Positions 29,123 through 41,618 of a stretch of 64,000 nt of DNA are shown piece by piece; within the stretch, counting starts at the first letter, position 1, and every line of letters starts with the position of its first letter. Origin of the DNA: Candidatus Altimarinota bacterium (GTDB lineage Bacteria; Patescibacteriota; Gracilibacteria; BD1-5; UBA6164); NCBI GenBank assembly GCA_028697205.1, contig JAQVFO010000002.1:1-64000 (forward strand). Reading direction: 5' to 3'. The notes below the pieces were generated by a model. That model ran no database searches, had not been told where the DNA came from, and saw only the letters and a list, made by a program, of their open reading frames with translations. The translations under genes were made by a program, and so were the position numbers.

Positions 29123-31759
29123 ATGTTAGAACAAATTATTAAATCAATTTTCTGAGACCCTGATGTAAAAAAAGTAAATAAATACAGAAAAATTCTAGAA
29201 CAAATAAAACTTAAAGAACAAGAATTCGAAAATCTATCAGAAGAACAAATCAAAGAAAAAACAAATGATTTTAAAAAACTATTTGAATGACTTGATTTTA
29301 AAAAAGAAGAAGATTCTAAATCTATAAGAAAAATCCTAGATGATATAAAAATAGATGCTATTGCTCTACTTAAACAAGCAACTAAGATAATAAATTGAAA
29401 AACTTTTGAACTTAAAAGTGGTAAATCATTAACATGGAATATGATTCCATATGACGTACAAATCATAGGTTGATTAGCTATTCATGAATGAAATATTGCC
29501 GAAATGAAAACTTGAGAATGAAAAACTCTAGTTGCTACAATTCCAGCATATTTAAATGCTTTAACTTGAAATCCAGTTCATATTGTAACAGTAAATGATT
29601 ACTTAGCGAAAAGAGATAGTGAAGAAATGTGAGTATTATATAATACATTATGATTAAGTGTTTGAGTTGTTACAAACTGACAATGAAAAAAAGAAAAACA
29701 AGAAGCATATAAATCTGACATAGTTTATGCAACAAACAATGAATTATGATTTGATTATTTGAGAGATAATATGGTAATAAATAAAGAAGCAAAATCTATT
29801 GGGCCTTTATTCTTTGCAATTATAGATGAAGTTGATTCTATATTAATTGATGAAGCAAGAACTCCATTAATTATATCAATGCCAGATAACGAACCAACAA
29901 GTAAATATATAAAATTTGCAGAATTAGCTAAGATGTTAGAAGATAAAACTCATTACAAAATAGATGAAAAACAAAAAACAGCTACTTTAACAGAAGATTG
30001 AATAAAGAAAATTGAAGAAATGCTTAAAATAGAAAATATATATATATGAGCACATTTCAATGACATTCATCATGTAGAAAATGCACTAAAAGCTCATGCT
30101 GTATATAAAAAAGATAAAGATTATATAGTTGTAAAAGATGAAGTATTAATAGTTGATGAACATACATGAAGAGTACTTCCATGAAGAAGATATAGTGACT
30201 GATTACACCAAGCTATAGAAGCAAAAGAAAAAGTTGAAATTCAAAGAGAATCAAGAACACTTGCTTCAATAACATTTCAAAATTATTTTAGAATGTATTG
30301 GAAACTTGCTTGAATGACATGAACTGCAAAAACTGAAGAAGAAGAATTTTACAAAGTTTATGCTTTAGAAACGCTTGTAATCCCAACAAATAAGCCTGTT
30401 ATCAGAGATGATAAAAGTGACTTGCTTTTTAAAAATGAAAAATGAAAGTTCGATTATGTTGTGAAAATGATTAAAGAATTAAATACAAAATGACAACCAA
30501 TTCTTGTTTGAACTGTTTCAGTTGATAAATCTGAATATCTAAGTCAAAGATTAAGTCAAGAAAATGTTCCTCATAATGTATTAAATGCTAAACAACATGA
30601 CAAAGAAGCTGAAGTAATAGCTAAAGCATGACAAAAATGATCAGTTACTATTGCAACAAATATGGCTTGAAGATGAACTGATATCAAACTTTGAGAAGGG
30701 GTTGTTGAAGTAGGTTGATTATTTATCATAGGTACAGAAAAACATGAAACTAGAAGAATTGATAATCAATTAAGATGAAGAGCTTGAAGACAATGAGATC
30801 CTTGAGTTACTCAATTTCTTATATCTCCAAATGATGACATAATGAGAATTTTTTGATGAGATAAACTTTTTTCAGTATTTAATTCTCCTATGTTTGCATC
30901 TTTACCAGATGATGAACCACTTACACAAAGTTGAATGTTAACTAGAAAAGTTACATCAGTACAAAAACAAGTTGAATGACATAATTTTGATATAAGAAAA
31001 CATGTACTTGAGTATGATGATGTAATAAATAAGCATAGAGAAATAATTTATTCAAAAAGGGATAAAATACTTGAAGCTGAAAGTATTGATGAAGATATAA
31101 AAAATATGATTTGAGTTCAACTTGCAAAAGTAGTTGAAAGCACATTAAATGATGATGTTGAAAACTGGGATAGAAATAAATTTAAACAAGAAATTAATGA
31201 GTTTTTATGAATTGAGTTAATAAATGATACTATTGAAAATGATGATATTAATTGAATTAAATCAAAAGAAGAATTGAAATTATACATAAAAGATATGGCT
31301 TGTGGTGAATTAGATAAAATTAAAAAAGACAGATTTAGCGAAGAACAATTTTTAGATGTAGAAAGAAGAATTGTTTTACAAAGTATTGATGAATTATGGA
31401 TGAACCATATTGATTCTATGAGTAAACTAAGAGAGGAAGTTGCTTTTGAGTGATATGCACAAAGAAACCCACTAGTAGTTTATAAAGAAAAGGCTTTTGA
31501 AAAATTTGAAACGCTTATAAATAACTTAGAATTTAAAGTAGTTAAAGCAATATTTAGTGTTACTACAAATGTAACTATTGAACAAATAAGTATTGATGAA
31601 TCAGATATTATGTTAAATTCTCAAGATATAGAAAAAACTCTTGAAAATTTTGCTAAACAATGATGATTAGAACAAGCTCAAAAAGCAAAATCAAATGAAA
31701 ATCCTTTATTTGTAAAACCTAGTTCAAATAACAATCAAAGAACAAATATAAGAGTATAA
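29123..31759 (+). CDS. secA: Preprotein translocase ATPase SecA
   Basis: The 878-residue protein carries all SecA motor motifs: Walker [21 protein letters not shown] at about 128-147 (two of its glycines are TGA), [30 protein letters not shown]-type [19 protein letters not shown], and the helicase motifs ATNMAGRGTDIKLG and [18 protein letters not shown]. The C-terminal zinc-binding tail that contacts SecB is missing; the protein ends QRTNIRV. It drives secretion through SecY (53341-54609). It is monocistronic with its own terminator. Confidence 0.97.
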
Positions 31760-31784
31760 TTTTTGCTTAAAATACGAACTAATT

Positions 31785-31820
31785 AATAGTACTAAAAAAT
31801 AATTTTAGTACTATTTTTAT
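31785..31820 (+). terminator. secA terminator
   Basis: AATAGTACTAAAA (31785-31797) pairs with TTTTAGTACTATT (31803-31815), with T-rich 3-prime flank. Confidence 0.8.
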
Positions 31821-31925
31821 ATTGTGTATTTTATATTTATTTAGTCAATGTAGTTTTTTTGGAAAAAATATACAAAATATGTTATAATAAAATTAATTAA
31901 AAGTTTAATATTAAATTAAAAATTT

Positions 31926-34550
31926 ATGCAAGAATCAGAAAATCTTAATGAAGGGAATAATCTAGAAATAAAAAAAGAAGATAAACCTACAACAGAGGCA
32001 ACAATATCAAATAATTCTCTTGATTCAATCCTTCAAAATGTTGAAAAAAATGAAGAAAGAAAAAAAGAAAACATTAGTATAAATATAAATTCTCTTGATG
32101 ACATTATTAAAATAAATCTAATAAATGAATATGATTATGTAGTTTTGATCCCTGAAAATGACAATGTTAAAGTAATTTACAAAAAAGAAGAAAAAATAGT
32201 TGATGAAAAATTCATAAATTATCCTCTTTACTCAAATATTTTGGTTCAATTAAAAACTATTTCAAATTTAAAATGAAACTGAACAATCCAAGAAGAATGA
32301 ACATGAGATTATAAATATGATAAAAGTAATATAAAAATATCAGTAAAAACTAATCCATCAAATTTTTGAGAACAAATTTATTTAAAAACTCAAACTAAAC
32401 AAAGTGCTAGCCCAAAAACACAAGTAAATCAAATGCTTGCATTTATATGAGCTTTATGATTCATATGATTAATTCTATGATGAGCTTTTATTATTTTTGT
32501 TGTAATGAATGCAAAAACAGTAGAAGATGTAATGTTTTTTAATTCCCTTTGAATAAGATTAAATGATATAAATGCATTTATTGCAAAATTAGTAACAGTT
32601 ATATTTTCTTTACTAGTGTTTGTAGAAGTAATTTTATTTTCTATACTTTGAATAAAATTTCTTCTTACAAAAAAAGAATTTAGAAAAAAAAGAATAATAT
32701 TGTGAATAGTTTCTACTTTTTTACTTTTTATTACTTTTATAACTGCTAGTTTATGGCTTGTAACAGTAAAAAAAGTAAATGCTTTACCAAATTGGCAAGA
32801 AATGTCTTATTGAGATATTCAATTATATGACAATACAAAATTACTAACTGAACAATTTTCTAAATCAGAGGCTCTAATCACTGAGTATTGAAATTTAATA
32901 TGACCTATAACTATTAAATTTGATTTAACTTATTATGCTCAAAGAGAAAAACAAAAATGATTTAAAATAGAAAGATTTATATGGGATTTCTGAAATTGAG
33001 ATACAACAACTGAAATAACACCAATAATAATAAAAGAATTTAAAGAAAAATGAACTTATAATATAAAAGTTAAGGTTGAAGAATTACAAGTTGATGGAAA
33101 AATAATTACAAAAGATGTAGATAATGTCCCATCAATATCAGTTGGTAGTGTAGTAAAAATAATAGAAGAATCAACAAATAGTTGATGAAAAAAAGTTACT
33201 TTTGATGCCTCAGATTTAAGAAACTTATGAAAAATAGAATGGTATTTGGAAGATGACTTAACAAAATCTCAATTAATTTGAGAAAAATTCACTCCATGAA
33301 AGATAATTTTTACAGATACTATTGTATGATTATATATTCAAAAAGAATGAAGAACAGACAAAGTATTAGACAAAATTTTTCTAATAAAATGAGAAGAAGA
33401 GACATGAATTTCATGAGAAATTACTGAAGTAAAAACAGACAGTGATTTAACTTATGAATTTTTTGTCAAAAATCCATTAAATACACTTAACAGTTGATTT
33501 ATAGAAGAATTCACATGGCAAATATGAGATTTCCAAAGAACTTTAAAAGCTGAAGTATGAAAAGAAGAGGAATCTTCAAAAATAAAATATACTTTTTCTG
33601 ATTATTGAAAAAAAGAAATAAAAGTTACAATAAAAGATAGTTACTGAAAAACTAAAGAACTGGTAAAACAAATTGAAATAAATAAAGATCTTAAATTTCA
33701 AAATCCACTAAAAATATATAATGACTGAGTACTTATTTCTCCAAAATATGAAAACAATGATTATTTTATCTTAGATTTACAAATTCCTACTACAATAAAA
33801 CTTGATGCAAGATTAGTAAAATTGGATAATCCAGTTTATTCACTTCAAGAAGTTAGTTGGGATACTAATTGAGATTGAGTTTATGATAGTTTTTGAAAAA
33901 CATTAGAACGTCAAATAAACTTTGAATGAAAATCAGTAATAAATGTGGAATATTTATTTAAAAGTGTAAAAGATCCTAACTCAACTCAAAAAGTAAATGA
34001 AACAGTATACATAGACTCTATTAAAAAGGATGCAATTCTAGATCTAGAAATAATTCCATCTGATAGTTGATATATACCAATAACAGTAAAATTTGATGCA
34101 TCTAAAAGTGAAGTAAAATGAGAAAATATAGTAAAATTCATTTATGATTATGGAGACTGAACTCCAGTTGAAGAAAGAGATGCCCTAAATTTATGACATA
34201 AATATTTGGAAGCTTGAAATTATGATGTTAAACTTACAGTAGTAACTGAATCTTGAAAAGAATATTCAATAACAAAAAAGTTAATATTAAAACCAAGACC
34301 TCAAGTTGTTAAAATAACTACAAGTCTTAAAGAAGCTCCAACTTACCAATGAATAGATTTCTCATCTGCTGAATCTGAGTGACAAATTACGTCTTATTTC
34401 TGGGACTTTTGAGATGGTGAAACATCTACAGATGCAAATCCTACTCATTTTTACAAAAATCCATGAGAGTATACTGTTAGCCTAAAAGTTGATTTTATAA
34501 ATAGAAATACACTAGAAGATAAAATTTCTATAAACATAATTAAAAAATAA
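31926..34550 (+). CDS. Membrane protein with secretion-ATPase N-domain-like region and C-terminal PKD domains
   Basis: An 874-residue protein. Residues about 50-160 look like the N2 subdomain of GspE/PilT ATPases (VVLIPENDNVKVIYKKEEK..., ILVQLKTISNLKGNGTIQEEG, IKISVKTNPSNFGEQIYLK), with the P-loop core absent. Two or three membrane helices follow (about 175-280). The outer part carries PKD-like repeats: RFIWDFGNGDTTTE, KFIYDYGDGTPVEE and SYFWDFGDGETSTDANPTHF. It may anchor extracellular PKD modules to a pilus-related inner platform. The GspE likeness is inference; the PKD repeats are clear. Confidence 0.65.
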
Positions 34551-34578
34551 TATCTATTTTTTCACAAGTATATAATAC

Positions 34579-35577
34579 TTATTCAATATTGTTCATCTTA
34601 CTAAAAAAATCATTCATATCATCTTTTAATTTTGCCTCTAAAGTTATCTTTTTTCAAGATCAATAGTTTGTAAACTCAATTCTTGAAGCATGTAAAAACT
34701 GTCTATTTACTCAAAGTTCTTTTGATAAATAGTGATTAAGGGATTTATTACCATAAGTTTTATCTCATATTATAGGATGTCATAGGTTCTCTAAATGAAC
34801 TCTTATTTGATGCATTCTTCAAGTTTTTATTTCTATTTCAAGTAATGAAAATTTTTCATTTACATATTGAAATTCTCTAAGTACCTTATAATGAGTAATT
34901 GCAGATTGTCATTCATTTGAAATTTTTACCTTATTTTCATTTTTTGCATCGATAATTCTTTCAATTTTTTTATTTATTATTCCCTCTTTTTCTTTTAAAA
35001 CTCATGAAACTACAGCTAAATAAAATTTCTTAATATTTTTATGACTTTTAAAGTCTTCAACCAATCTAGTTAGTATATCTTTTTTCTTTGCAATTACTAC
35101 AATTCAAGATGTATCTCTATCTATTCTATGTGCTAAACTTGGTCTAAATGTAAGACTATTCAACTTATCTCACAAATAATCTTGGACTTGGTCTATAAGT
35201 GAAATCTCTTTTGTTTTATGATCTCAAGGATGTACATTCACTCAAGGATTTTTATTTATTACAAGTAGTCCTGCATCTTCAAAAACTATATCTTTTTTAT
35301 TAAGTTTCTTCATCTCTATTCCTTTTACATTTGTTGGAATTTTAGAGTTTGGAGAACTTTTTGATAATTTTACAAAATCTTCATCTTGCAAAAAGATTCT
35401 TATTTCATCTCATATTTTTAATTTATATTCATTATCTTCTTTCTTTTTATTTACCTTTACTTTATTTGTTCTATTTAATTTATATAAAAGCCCTCTAGTC
35501 GCTAAAGGGAAAAGTTTTTTTAAAAATTTATCAAGTCTTTGATTTGCATCATTTTCTTGTATATTAAATATTTTCAT
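34579..35577 (-). CDS. RluC/RluD family pseudouridine synthase
   Basis: The 332-residue protein has an N-terminal S4-like RNA-binding region (NQRLDKFLKKLFPLATRGLLYKL, shown in part) and the RluA-type catalytic domain. The signature is RPSLAHRIDRDTSGIVVIAK with the catalytic Asp, followed by KKFYLAVVSG, TGRMHQIRVHLENLGHPIMG and QFLHASRIEF. It isomerises specific uridines of 23S rRNA; whether the target is that of RluC or RluD cannot be told. Convergent with the upstream PKD protein gene. Confidence 0.9.
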
Positions 35578-35658
35578 TTAATTTATATTAAAGATTAAAG
35601 ATGAAAAACTAAGATAAAAATATTTAATACTTTTATCTTTTTTTAAAATATTAATTTT

Positions 35659-36561
35659 CTATTGAAATACCGTAAAATCAAATGATTCAATTGTTGTTTG
35701 TTGTGGAATATCTAATTCTAAATCTTTTCTATATCAAGTTGATTTTCACGATGTAGTTATTTTTGAATAATAATTAGCTACATTAATTGGATTACTTCAA
35801 GGTCAAGCAGTTGTAAAATCAATTTTATATTCTAAATATGGAATTTTTTTTCAGTTATTCGTCTTCAATTCATTAACTACAGATAATTTTAATATACATC
35901 AAGAGGCAACACATTTATTAACTGAATCATTATAAAAATACGTAAAAGTTTCAGTTGTTCAAGACAATATAAGTCAATCTTTTCAACTAAAATTTATACT
36001 ATTTATTGTTCAAGTTGAATCATTTATATTATCATATATGACATAACTTCAAGTTGAGTTTAATGTATCTTTCTCTGATGATAATTGCCAATTTATTACC
36101 GGAGCAGTTCATCAAGAAAAAACTTCATTAGTTGTAGGATTATTATCTAAATCAGGTACTTTAAAATAAAATTTTACATTGTTCCAATTTATAGATCATT
36201 TTAAAAATAATTGAACAGGAATTCAAGGTCAAATCTTATTAAAATCTATGTTATAATCACTATTTCCTTCTCAAATTTTTGGGATTAAAGATCAAGTCGA
36301 AATAAGCTTAAAAGAGTATCAAGTTGATGTAGTTGGCATAGTCTTTCAAGTTTCAAAATATGCATCATTTTTTTTCATAGCAAAGAGTGTAGACTCAACT
36401 CCTTTATTTGATTCATAATATGCTCTTGTTCAATTTTCCATTCACTCAGTATTTCTTGCAAATGGAATAATATATTCTAATAAATATAAAGCCAGTAAAC
36501 TAGTTACAAGAATTAGAAACATTGCAACTATCAATGAAAATGCTTTCTTATTATTTTTCAT
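35659..36561 (-). CDS. PilX-like / atypical prepilin
   Basis: A 300-residue protein starting MKNNKKAFSLIVAMFLILVTSL, a prepilin-like leader and helix without Glu +5. The periplasmic part is Ser/Thr/Asn-rich with a Cys pair (KCVASGC). It follows the prepilin gene at 36591-37793 by 29 bases. The pair resembles PilW-PilX order in the 8-11 kb cluster, so it may be a second minor pilin set. Confidence 0.6.
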
Positions 36562-36590
36562 AAAATTTTAATAAACTGATAAACATCAAA

Positions 36591-37793
36591 TTATTTTTTG
36601 CTAAACAAATCACTAAGTGTAATTGTTGTAGAAAAATTAAGTTCAGGAATTTTTCATTTTATTCATCATCTTTTTGCCCGACTTGGGGTTAAAGTATAAC
36701 TTATTCTTAAATATTGTGAAAAATTTGATCCTCCTCATTCTTTCCATGCTAAATTTAAATCTTTATTTGGATAAAGATAAAATCTTACATCTTTAACATT
36801 TATAGAATCAGGAAATAATGGAACCCAATAATTTCAAGTATTACTTCATGCTACTAATTCTCAAGTTCAAGAAAAATCTGGATTAATAATCCAAGTATCA
36901 GGAATTCAATCATATTGCCATTTTCATGTAATTGATCTATCATGATCTTTTCATATATCAATATTATTCATTTTTAAAAACTCTATAGTTCAAAGACATC
37001 AAGATCATGTTGGAGATGAAGGATTTGAAAAATCACAAGTCTCAGATAATGGTTTTTTTGGATCCACCTTAACATTCCGCCTAAAGAATGTTCTTTTTTG
37101 CTTGTTTCAACTTATTAAATATAGTTCTTTAACCTCTCATCAACTACTAAAAACTTCTGGTCATATTCAAAGATTTTCATCATCATCATCTCAGTAAATA
37201 AACCCATTTCAATCACTATCTCATCAATCATTATTATAATCAGAGTTATAATCAATGAATTGTAAATAATACTGTCAAAAAATCTCATATTTTCAAGAAT
37301 AGCTTCAAGAAACTCAATACGTAGTTCAAGAAAAATTATTTAAATTATTTGACCGACATCATAAATTTGGATTAATTCAACCAGATCACATATTTTGTGT
37401 AGCTCAATTTCAACTTCTACAATAATAATATCCTACCCTTCAATAGTTTATAGTTCAAATAACTCCACCAGATCAAAAATTTCAAAATCATGTATCATAT
37501 TTATAATGCCCACTTCAGTATTCATTTCAAACATATCAAGCATTAACAACTTTTCTATTAAAATACTCTTCATAATCTATTACTCATCATTTTTTAATTT
37601 CCTCAAAAAGCTTCTCTCAAAAGAAAAATGATTCCTTCTCAATATTAGTTTTTTCTATAAGTTTTATCTTTGACATAGAAACAGCTGAAAATGCATAAAA
37701 TCATGTTAAAACAATTATAGAAAAAAGACTTATTCAAAGTAATATTTCAATAAGTGTAAAAGCTTTTATTTTAAGTAAATTAATATTTTTCAT
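36591..37793 (-). CDS. Type IV prepilin-like protein, Gly-rich
   Basis: A 400-residue protein with MKNINLLKIKAFTLIEILLG, a prepilin leader with Glu +5 and Ala before the cut. The body has many glycines, most of them TGA, and contains Cys pairs (YYYCRSG, GCRSN, ETCD, GCLG) and aromatic residues in GSG-type patterns. It is larger than normal minor pilins and may have a surface-exposed functional domain. First gene of a two-gene pilin unit. Confidence 0.65.
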
Positions 37794-37814
37794 TTTAATT
37801 TTGTTAATTATTAA

Positions 37815-38087
37815 TTATTTCCTATAAAATAAAAAATCCAATAAATCTTTTAGAAATCTTCATATTTTATAAAATGTTGGTTTCTTCCAAAAATATCTTG
37901 GCCAAAGTCTAAAAATAAAGTCAAAAAAATCAAAAAATATAGTTTTAATTTTAAAAGATTTTTTTGAAATAAGTAAAATTATACTTTTTATAAAAGTATT
38001 AAAAATACTAAATATAAATCCAACTAAATCAAAAAATTTATTTTCTATATTAATTTTATTTTTATTCATCTTTGAATATAATGTCAT
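37815..38087 (-). CDS. Small hypothetical Phe/Lys-rich protein
   Basis: A 90-residue frame (or 84 residues from the second Met at 38069) rich in Phe, Ile and Lys, with one hydrophobic segment (FDLVGFIFSIFNTFIKSIIL) and a basic aromatic tail (RLWPRYFWKKPTFYKIGRF) that runs through one TGA codon. No family recognised. It lies between the prepilin unit and a divergent membrane protein gene. The AT-rich composition makes a chance frame possible. Confidence 0.4.
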
Positions 38088-38149
38088 AAATTTAGAGTAT
38101 TATAAAAAAATATTTTAATTAGTAAATTTTTATTTTTTTAATTTTGTAT

Positions 38150-38755
38150 ATGGAATACAAAGATAGAGCAAAAACAAGAAAATTTAAAAGACAATTATTA
38201 CAAATAATTGACCTAATAAAGCTAAAATGATTAAATTTATCTACTTCTAGAAAGATTATTTTAGCCTGAATTCTAGTATGATTTATATCACTTTTTCTAA
38301 ACTGGTCTGATTCTACTTCTGTTACATCAAATAACATTGAAAATTCTTTTTCAGATTTAGTATGAAGAACATGAATAACATTAATTATTATTCAAGCACT
38401 TATTTTATTTTTAACTTTCTCAAAAAAGAACAAAGATAAAATAAAAATAAGTACTGATTTACATATAAAAGATTTTACATTAGTAATAATTGCATGAATT
38501 TTTACTATAATTGTTTCAATAAATGCCTTAAATTTTATAAACTGATTACAACGTTTTTCATCTGACATAATTCTATGAACTTGAATTATATCAGAAATAT
38601 GTGCTTGAATAATAGTAACTGTTTGATGAATACTTCTTAGATCAGAATTTTATAAAAATAGAAATCAAGTTTATATAAATGAATCTGAAGAAGAAATTAT
38701 AGATGATGGAACAATAGAAAAAGTAGATGAAAATAATATGAGTTTACCTTTCTAA
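38150..38755 (+). CDS. Hypothetical four-helix membrane protein
   Basis: A 201-residue protein with a basic N-terminal region (EYKDRAKTRKFKRQLL), about four membrane helices (roughly 36-52, 74-92, 107-125, 140-162) and an acidic cytoplasmic tail (NESEEEIIDDGTIEKVDEN). No conserved motif recognised. It is the first of three closely spaced plus-strand genes (gaps of nine and three bases), so a transcript with the GNAT gene is likely. Confidence 0.6.
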
Positions 38756-38764
38756 ATTGTATTT

Positions 38765-39190
38765 ATGATTGACATTCATATAGCAGATGAACTTGAAAAA
38801 GAACTATGTTATAAAATCAGAGAAGATGTTTTTACATATTGACAAAAAGTTCCAAAAAAGATAGATTCAGACTGACTAGACGAAACTTCAACTCATGTAA
38901 TCTTATATTATAGTAAGATTCCAGTTTGAACAGCTAGAATTAGAATTATAGATAATAATTTAAAACTTGAAAGAATTTCTATTTTAGAACAATATAGATG
39001 AAAATGACTATGAAAAGAGTTGATGAAATTTTTGATAGAATATTCAAAAACAAAAAATATAGATTGAATAGTTATGAATGCTCAGGCATATTTACAAAGT
39101 TTTTATGAAAAATTTTGATTTAAAAAAGAGGGTGAAATCTTTAAATCTTCATGAATTCCCCATATAAGAATGTATCTTTCCTTTAAGTAA
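38765..39190 (+). CDS. GNAT family acetyltransferase (ElaA/YjcF-like)
   Basis: A 141-residue GNAT enzyme. VGTARIRIIDNNLKLERISIL leads into the acetyl-CoA pyrophosphate loop QYRGKGLGKELMKFLIE (R/Q-x-x-G-x-G/A; both glycines TGA). NAQAYLQSFYEKFGFKKEGEIF and IPHIRMYL match the ElaA/YjcF group. The substrate is unknown. The pattern of C-terminal His before the last strand is typical of the subgroup. Confidence 0.88.
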
Positions 39191-39193
39191 ATT

Positions 39194-39532
39194 ATGAATA
39201 AGAAAAATAAAGCTAAGTTTCTACTTTTAAATTTTATTCCAATAATTTTAATGATTGGATTAATTCCTATAATTAAAAATGATTTATTATTAACTTGAAT
39301 ATATTTATTTATAATATTTATTTCATTTTTTATAAAATATAACAAAAAAGAATATATATTTTTTATATTCTGATTTTTTATAATGATAATTTCTGAGAGT
39401 TTATTTATTTCAACTTGAGTGGAAACTTTTAATAGGAATAGTCTTTTTTGATTAATGCCTTTATGGTTACCATTTTTATGGGCTTATTCTTTTGTAGCAA
39501 TGAAAAGAGCAATAAATATAATTGAAAAATAA
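39194..39532 (+). CDS. Small hypothetical membrane protein
   Basis: A 112-residue protein with four predicted membrane helices and a short basic N-terminus (MNKKNKAKF). It begins three bases after the GNAT stop codon, and its stop codon is two bases from that of the convergent FemAB gene. The hydrophobic plan resembles DUF2062- or YoaT-like proteins but no motif supports a family. Confidence 0.6.
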
Positions 39533-39533
39533 T

Positions 39534-40439
39534 TTATATATTTTTAAGCTTTCTTAAAAGATTTAATACAAAATATATAAATTTTTTATTCACCCAGATA
39601 TAACTATCAGAAACATTCACAATACCTTTTGTAAATTTCAATTTAAAATCAGTAACTCATAATAAACTTGAATTAGTATCTCATGGAGTTGCTATTCATA
39701 AAAAGTCATAATATCTACTTCATATGACTTTTGCTTTTTTTATAGCAGTCCACTGAAGTAAGTATGGAGCCATCAAGTTTCTATAATTTTCATCATTTGT
39801 AGAAGCTCAATAATAATAAATACTTATATTTTCATCAAAAACAAAGATTCAAGCTGAGATTGGTACATCATCTTTATATGCTATAAATAAAGTACTATTC
39901 GGAATAGTTTCTAGAAAAGTTTTATAGTAAGCAAATGTATTTCAAGAAAATTTATCCCTAGAAGTAGTTTGTAAAAGTAAATCATAAAATATTTTTATAT
40001 TACTTTCAGTTTTTTCTACTTCTTTCACAACAATTCATTTTTTTTCTGCAAGACGTATATTATATCTACCTTTTGGTTTCATTTCCGATAAAATTTCTTC
40101 TTCTGAAGTTGATAAATTTATTATAGCTGTATATGGAGTAATAAATTTTTTGTAATATCAAGACTTGAAATTATCTAGTTTAATTAACATATTTTTAGTT
40201 CAATTATAACTATTTATAGTTTCAATTTGAACAAAAACACAATTTTCTTTTTTACAAAGATTAATTAATTCTACACCTTTATTTTTTTCAATACTTTCAA
40301 CTCACAATACAAAAAGTCAGTATTTTCAAAATCAAATACTTCTTTTTTCTATAAGCAAATCTCATAAATTAATTATTTTTTCTACTTGTTTTGATTTAAC
40401 AAGCATTTCTCACCAATTTTTTTCTTGCCAAAATGACAT
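39534..40439 (-). CDS. FemAB/FmhB-type peptidyltransferase
   Basis: The 301-residue protein has the FemAB GNAT-duplicate fold: SFWQEKNWGEMLVKSKQVEK start, SEMKPKGRYNIRLAEKKGI (the lead helix that binds lipid II in the family), LLLQTTSRDKFSG, and AGIFVFDENISIYYYGAST with YDFLGIATPGD. Family members add amino acids to the peptidoglycan stem peptide from aminoacyl-tRNA. The gene is four bases after the uridine kinase fusion, in one operon with ruvB. Confidence 0.88.
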
Positions 40440-40443
40440 AATT

Positions 40444-41616
40444 TTAAAGTAAATCAACGTAAAACTTACATACTCAGAAATCCAAATCTAAGCATAACTC
40501 TTTGAAAATATTAGAAATCACTTTTTTTTCTTTTTTTGTATATTTATAAAATTTAACTTCAACAAAATCTTTTCAATTTTCAAAATTATCAATACAAAAA
40601 ATATTTGCATTTATATAATAAACATGTCTTTTTCTAGATAATATTTTCATATCATTTCAATATATTTTTCTAAATGCCTCTAATACATCTGCATCTACAA
40701 AGAAACTTACATTATATCTAAATTCAGCTTTTTCTCATTTTTTTAATGGTCATTTATATGTAAATAGATATTTTCCAAACTCAAATCTTCTAATAAAAAT
40801 AATCTCATTATCAAAGTCTTTTTTACTATCTCAATAATCAAATGAGAAAAAATAATCTATTAAATCTGAAGCTCCAAAGTATTGTCATCATCTCCTTAAT
40901 ACAACATCTGAAATCTTATCTGTACTTATTCAGCTTATATCAAATTTCATTTGTAAATCTTTTGCATGTGTATCTCTTGACTCAACAAATGGAATATATT
41001 CATTTGAGATAATAATGTCAGCATTTTCTTTTGTTGGTTCTATATACTTTTCATTCATCGGTTCAACTGTTTCTAAAAAGTATTCCAATATATCTTTTGG
41101 TCTTTGCCCTGTTCTTTCTACATCTCTAAAAATTCTTCTTAAGATACGTCCATGAGTTCATAAATCAACAAATATTTTATAATCTCATAAACTAACTAGC
41201 TTATCATGAAGAGCAAAAAGTCATTCAATAATAATTATTTTTTTTGGCTCAATTTCTATTGCATTTAAAATTGGACGAGAATTAACAAAGTCATATTCTG
41301 GAATTCTTACACTTTCCCCATTTTTTAGTTTTTCAAGATGTTCAAAAAATAAATCTAAATTTAATGCTTCTGGTTGATCATAATTTAAATTATATTTTTC
41401 ATAATAATCTTTTCCCCTATAGTAATTATCCATACTAAGTAAAACTGCATTTTCTTTATAAGTATTATAAATCTTTTTTGCAATCATAGAAGTTTTTCAA
41501 CTAGCAGATCATCAAGCTACTAAAACAACTATATTTCATTCTTTTGATCTTATAATTTCTTTAAGTTTTTCTTCAGCTAAAAACAATCACTCATAAAGTG
41601 GATAATTTATTTTCAT
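40444..41616 (-). CDS. Uridine kinase-like P-loop kinase fused to a CYTH-like domain
   Basis: The 390-residue protein has an N-terminal uridine kinase domain: Walker A GGSASGKT (35-42), DNYYRGKDYYEKYN, YDQPEALNLDLF, and RRIFRDVERTGQRPKDIL lid. The C-terminal part from about residue 255 (IIFIRRFEFGKYLFTYKG, AEFRYNVSFFVDAD, FCIDNFENGKDFVEVKFY) resembles a CYTH/triphosphate tunnel domain. Plants have proteins of exactly this order (TTM1/TTM2). Substrate is unknown. It starts two bases after ruvB stops, so translation is probably coupled. Confidence 0.75.
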
Positions 41617-41618
41617 TT

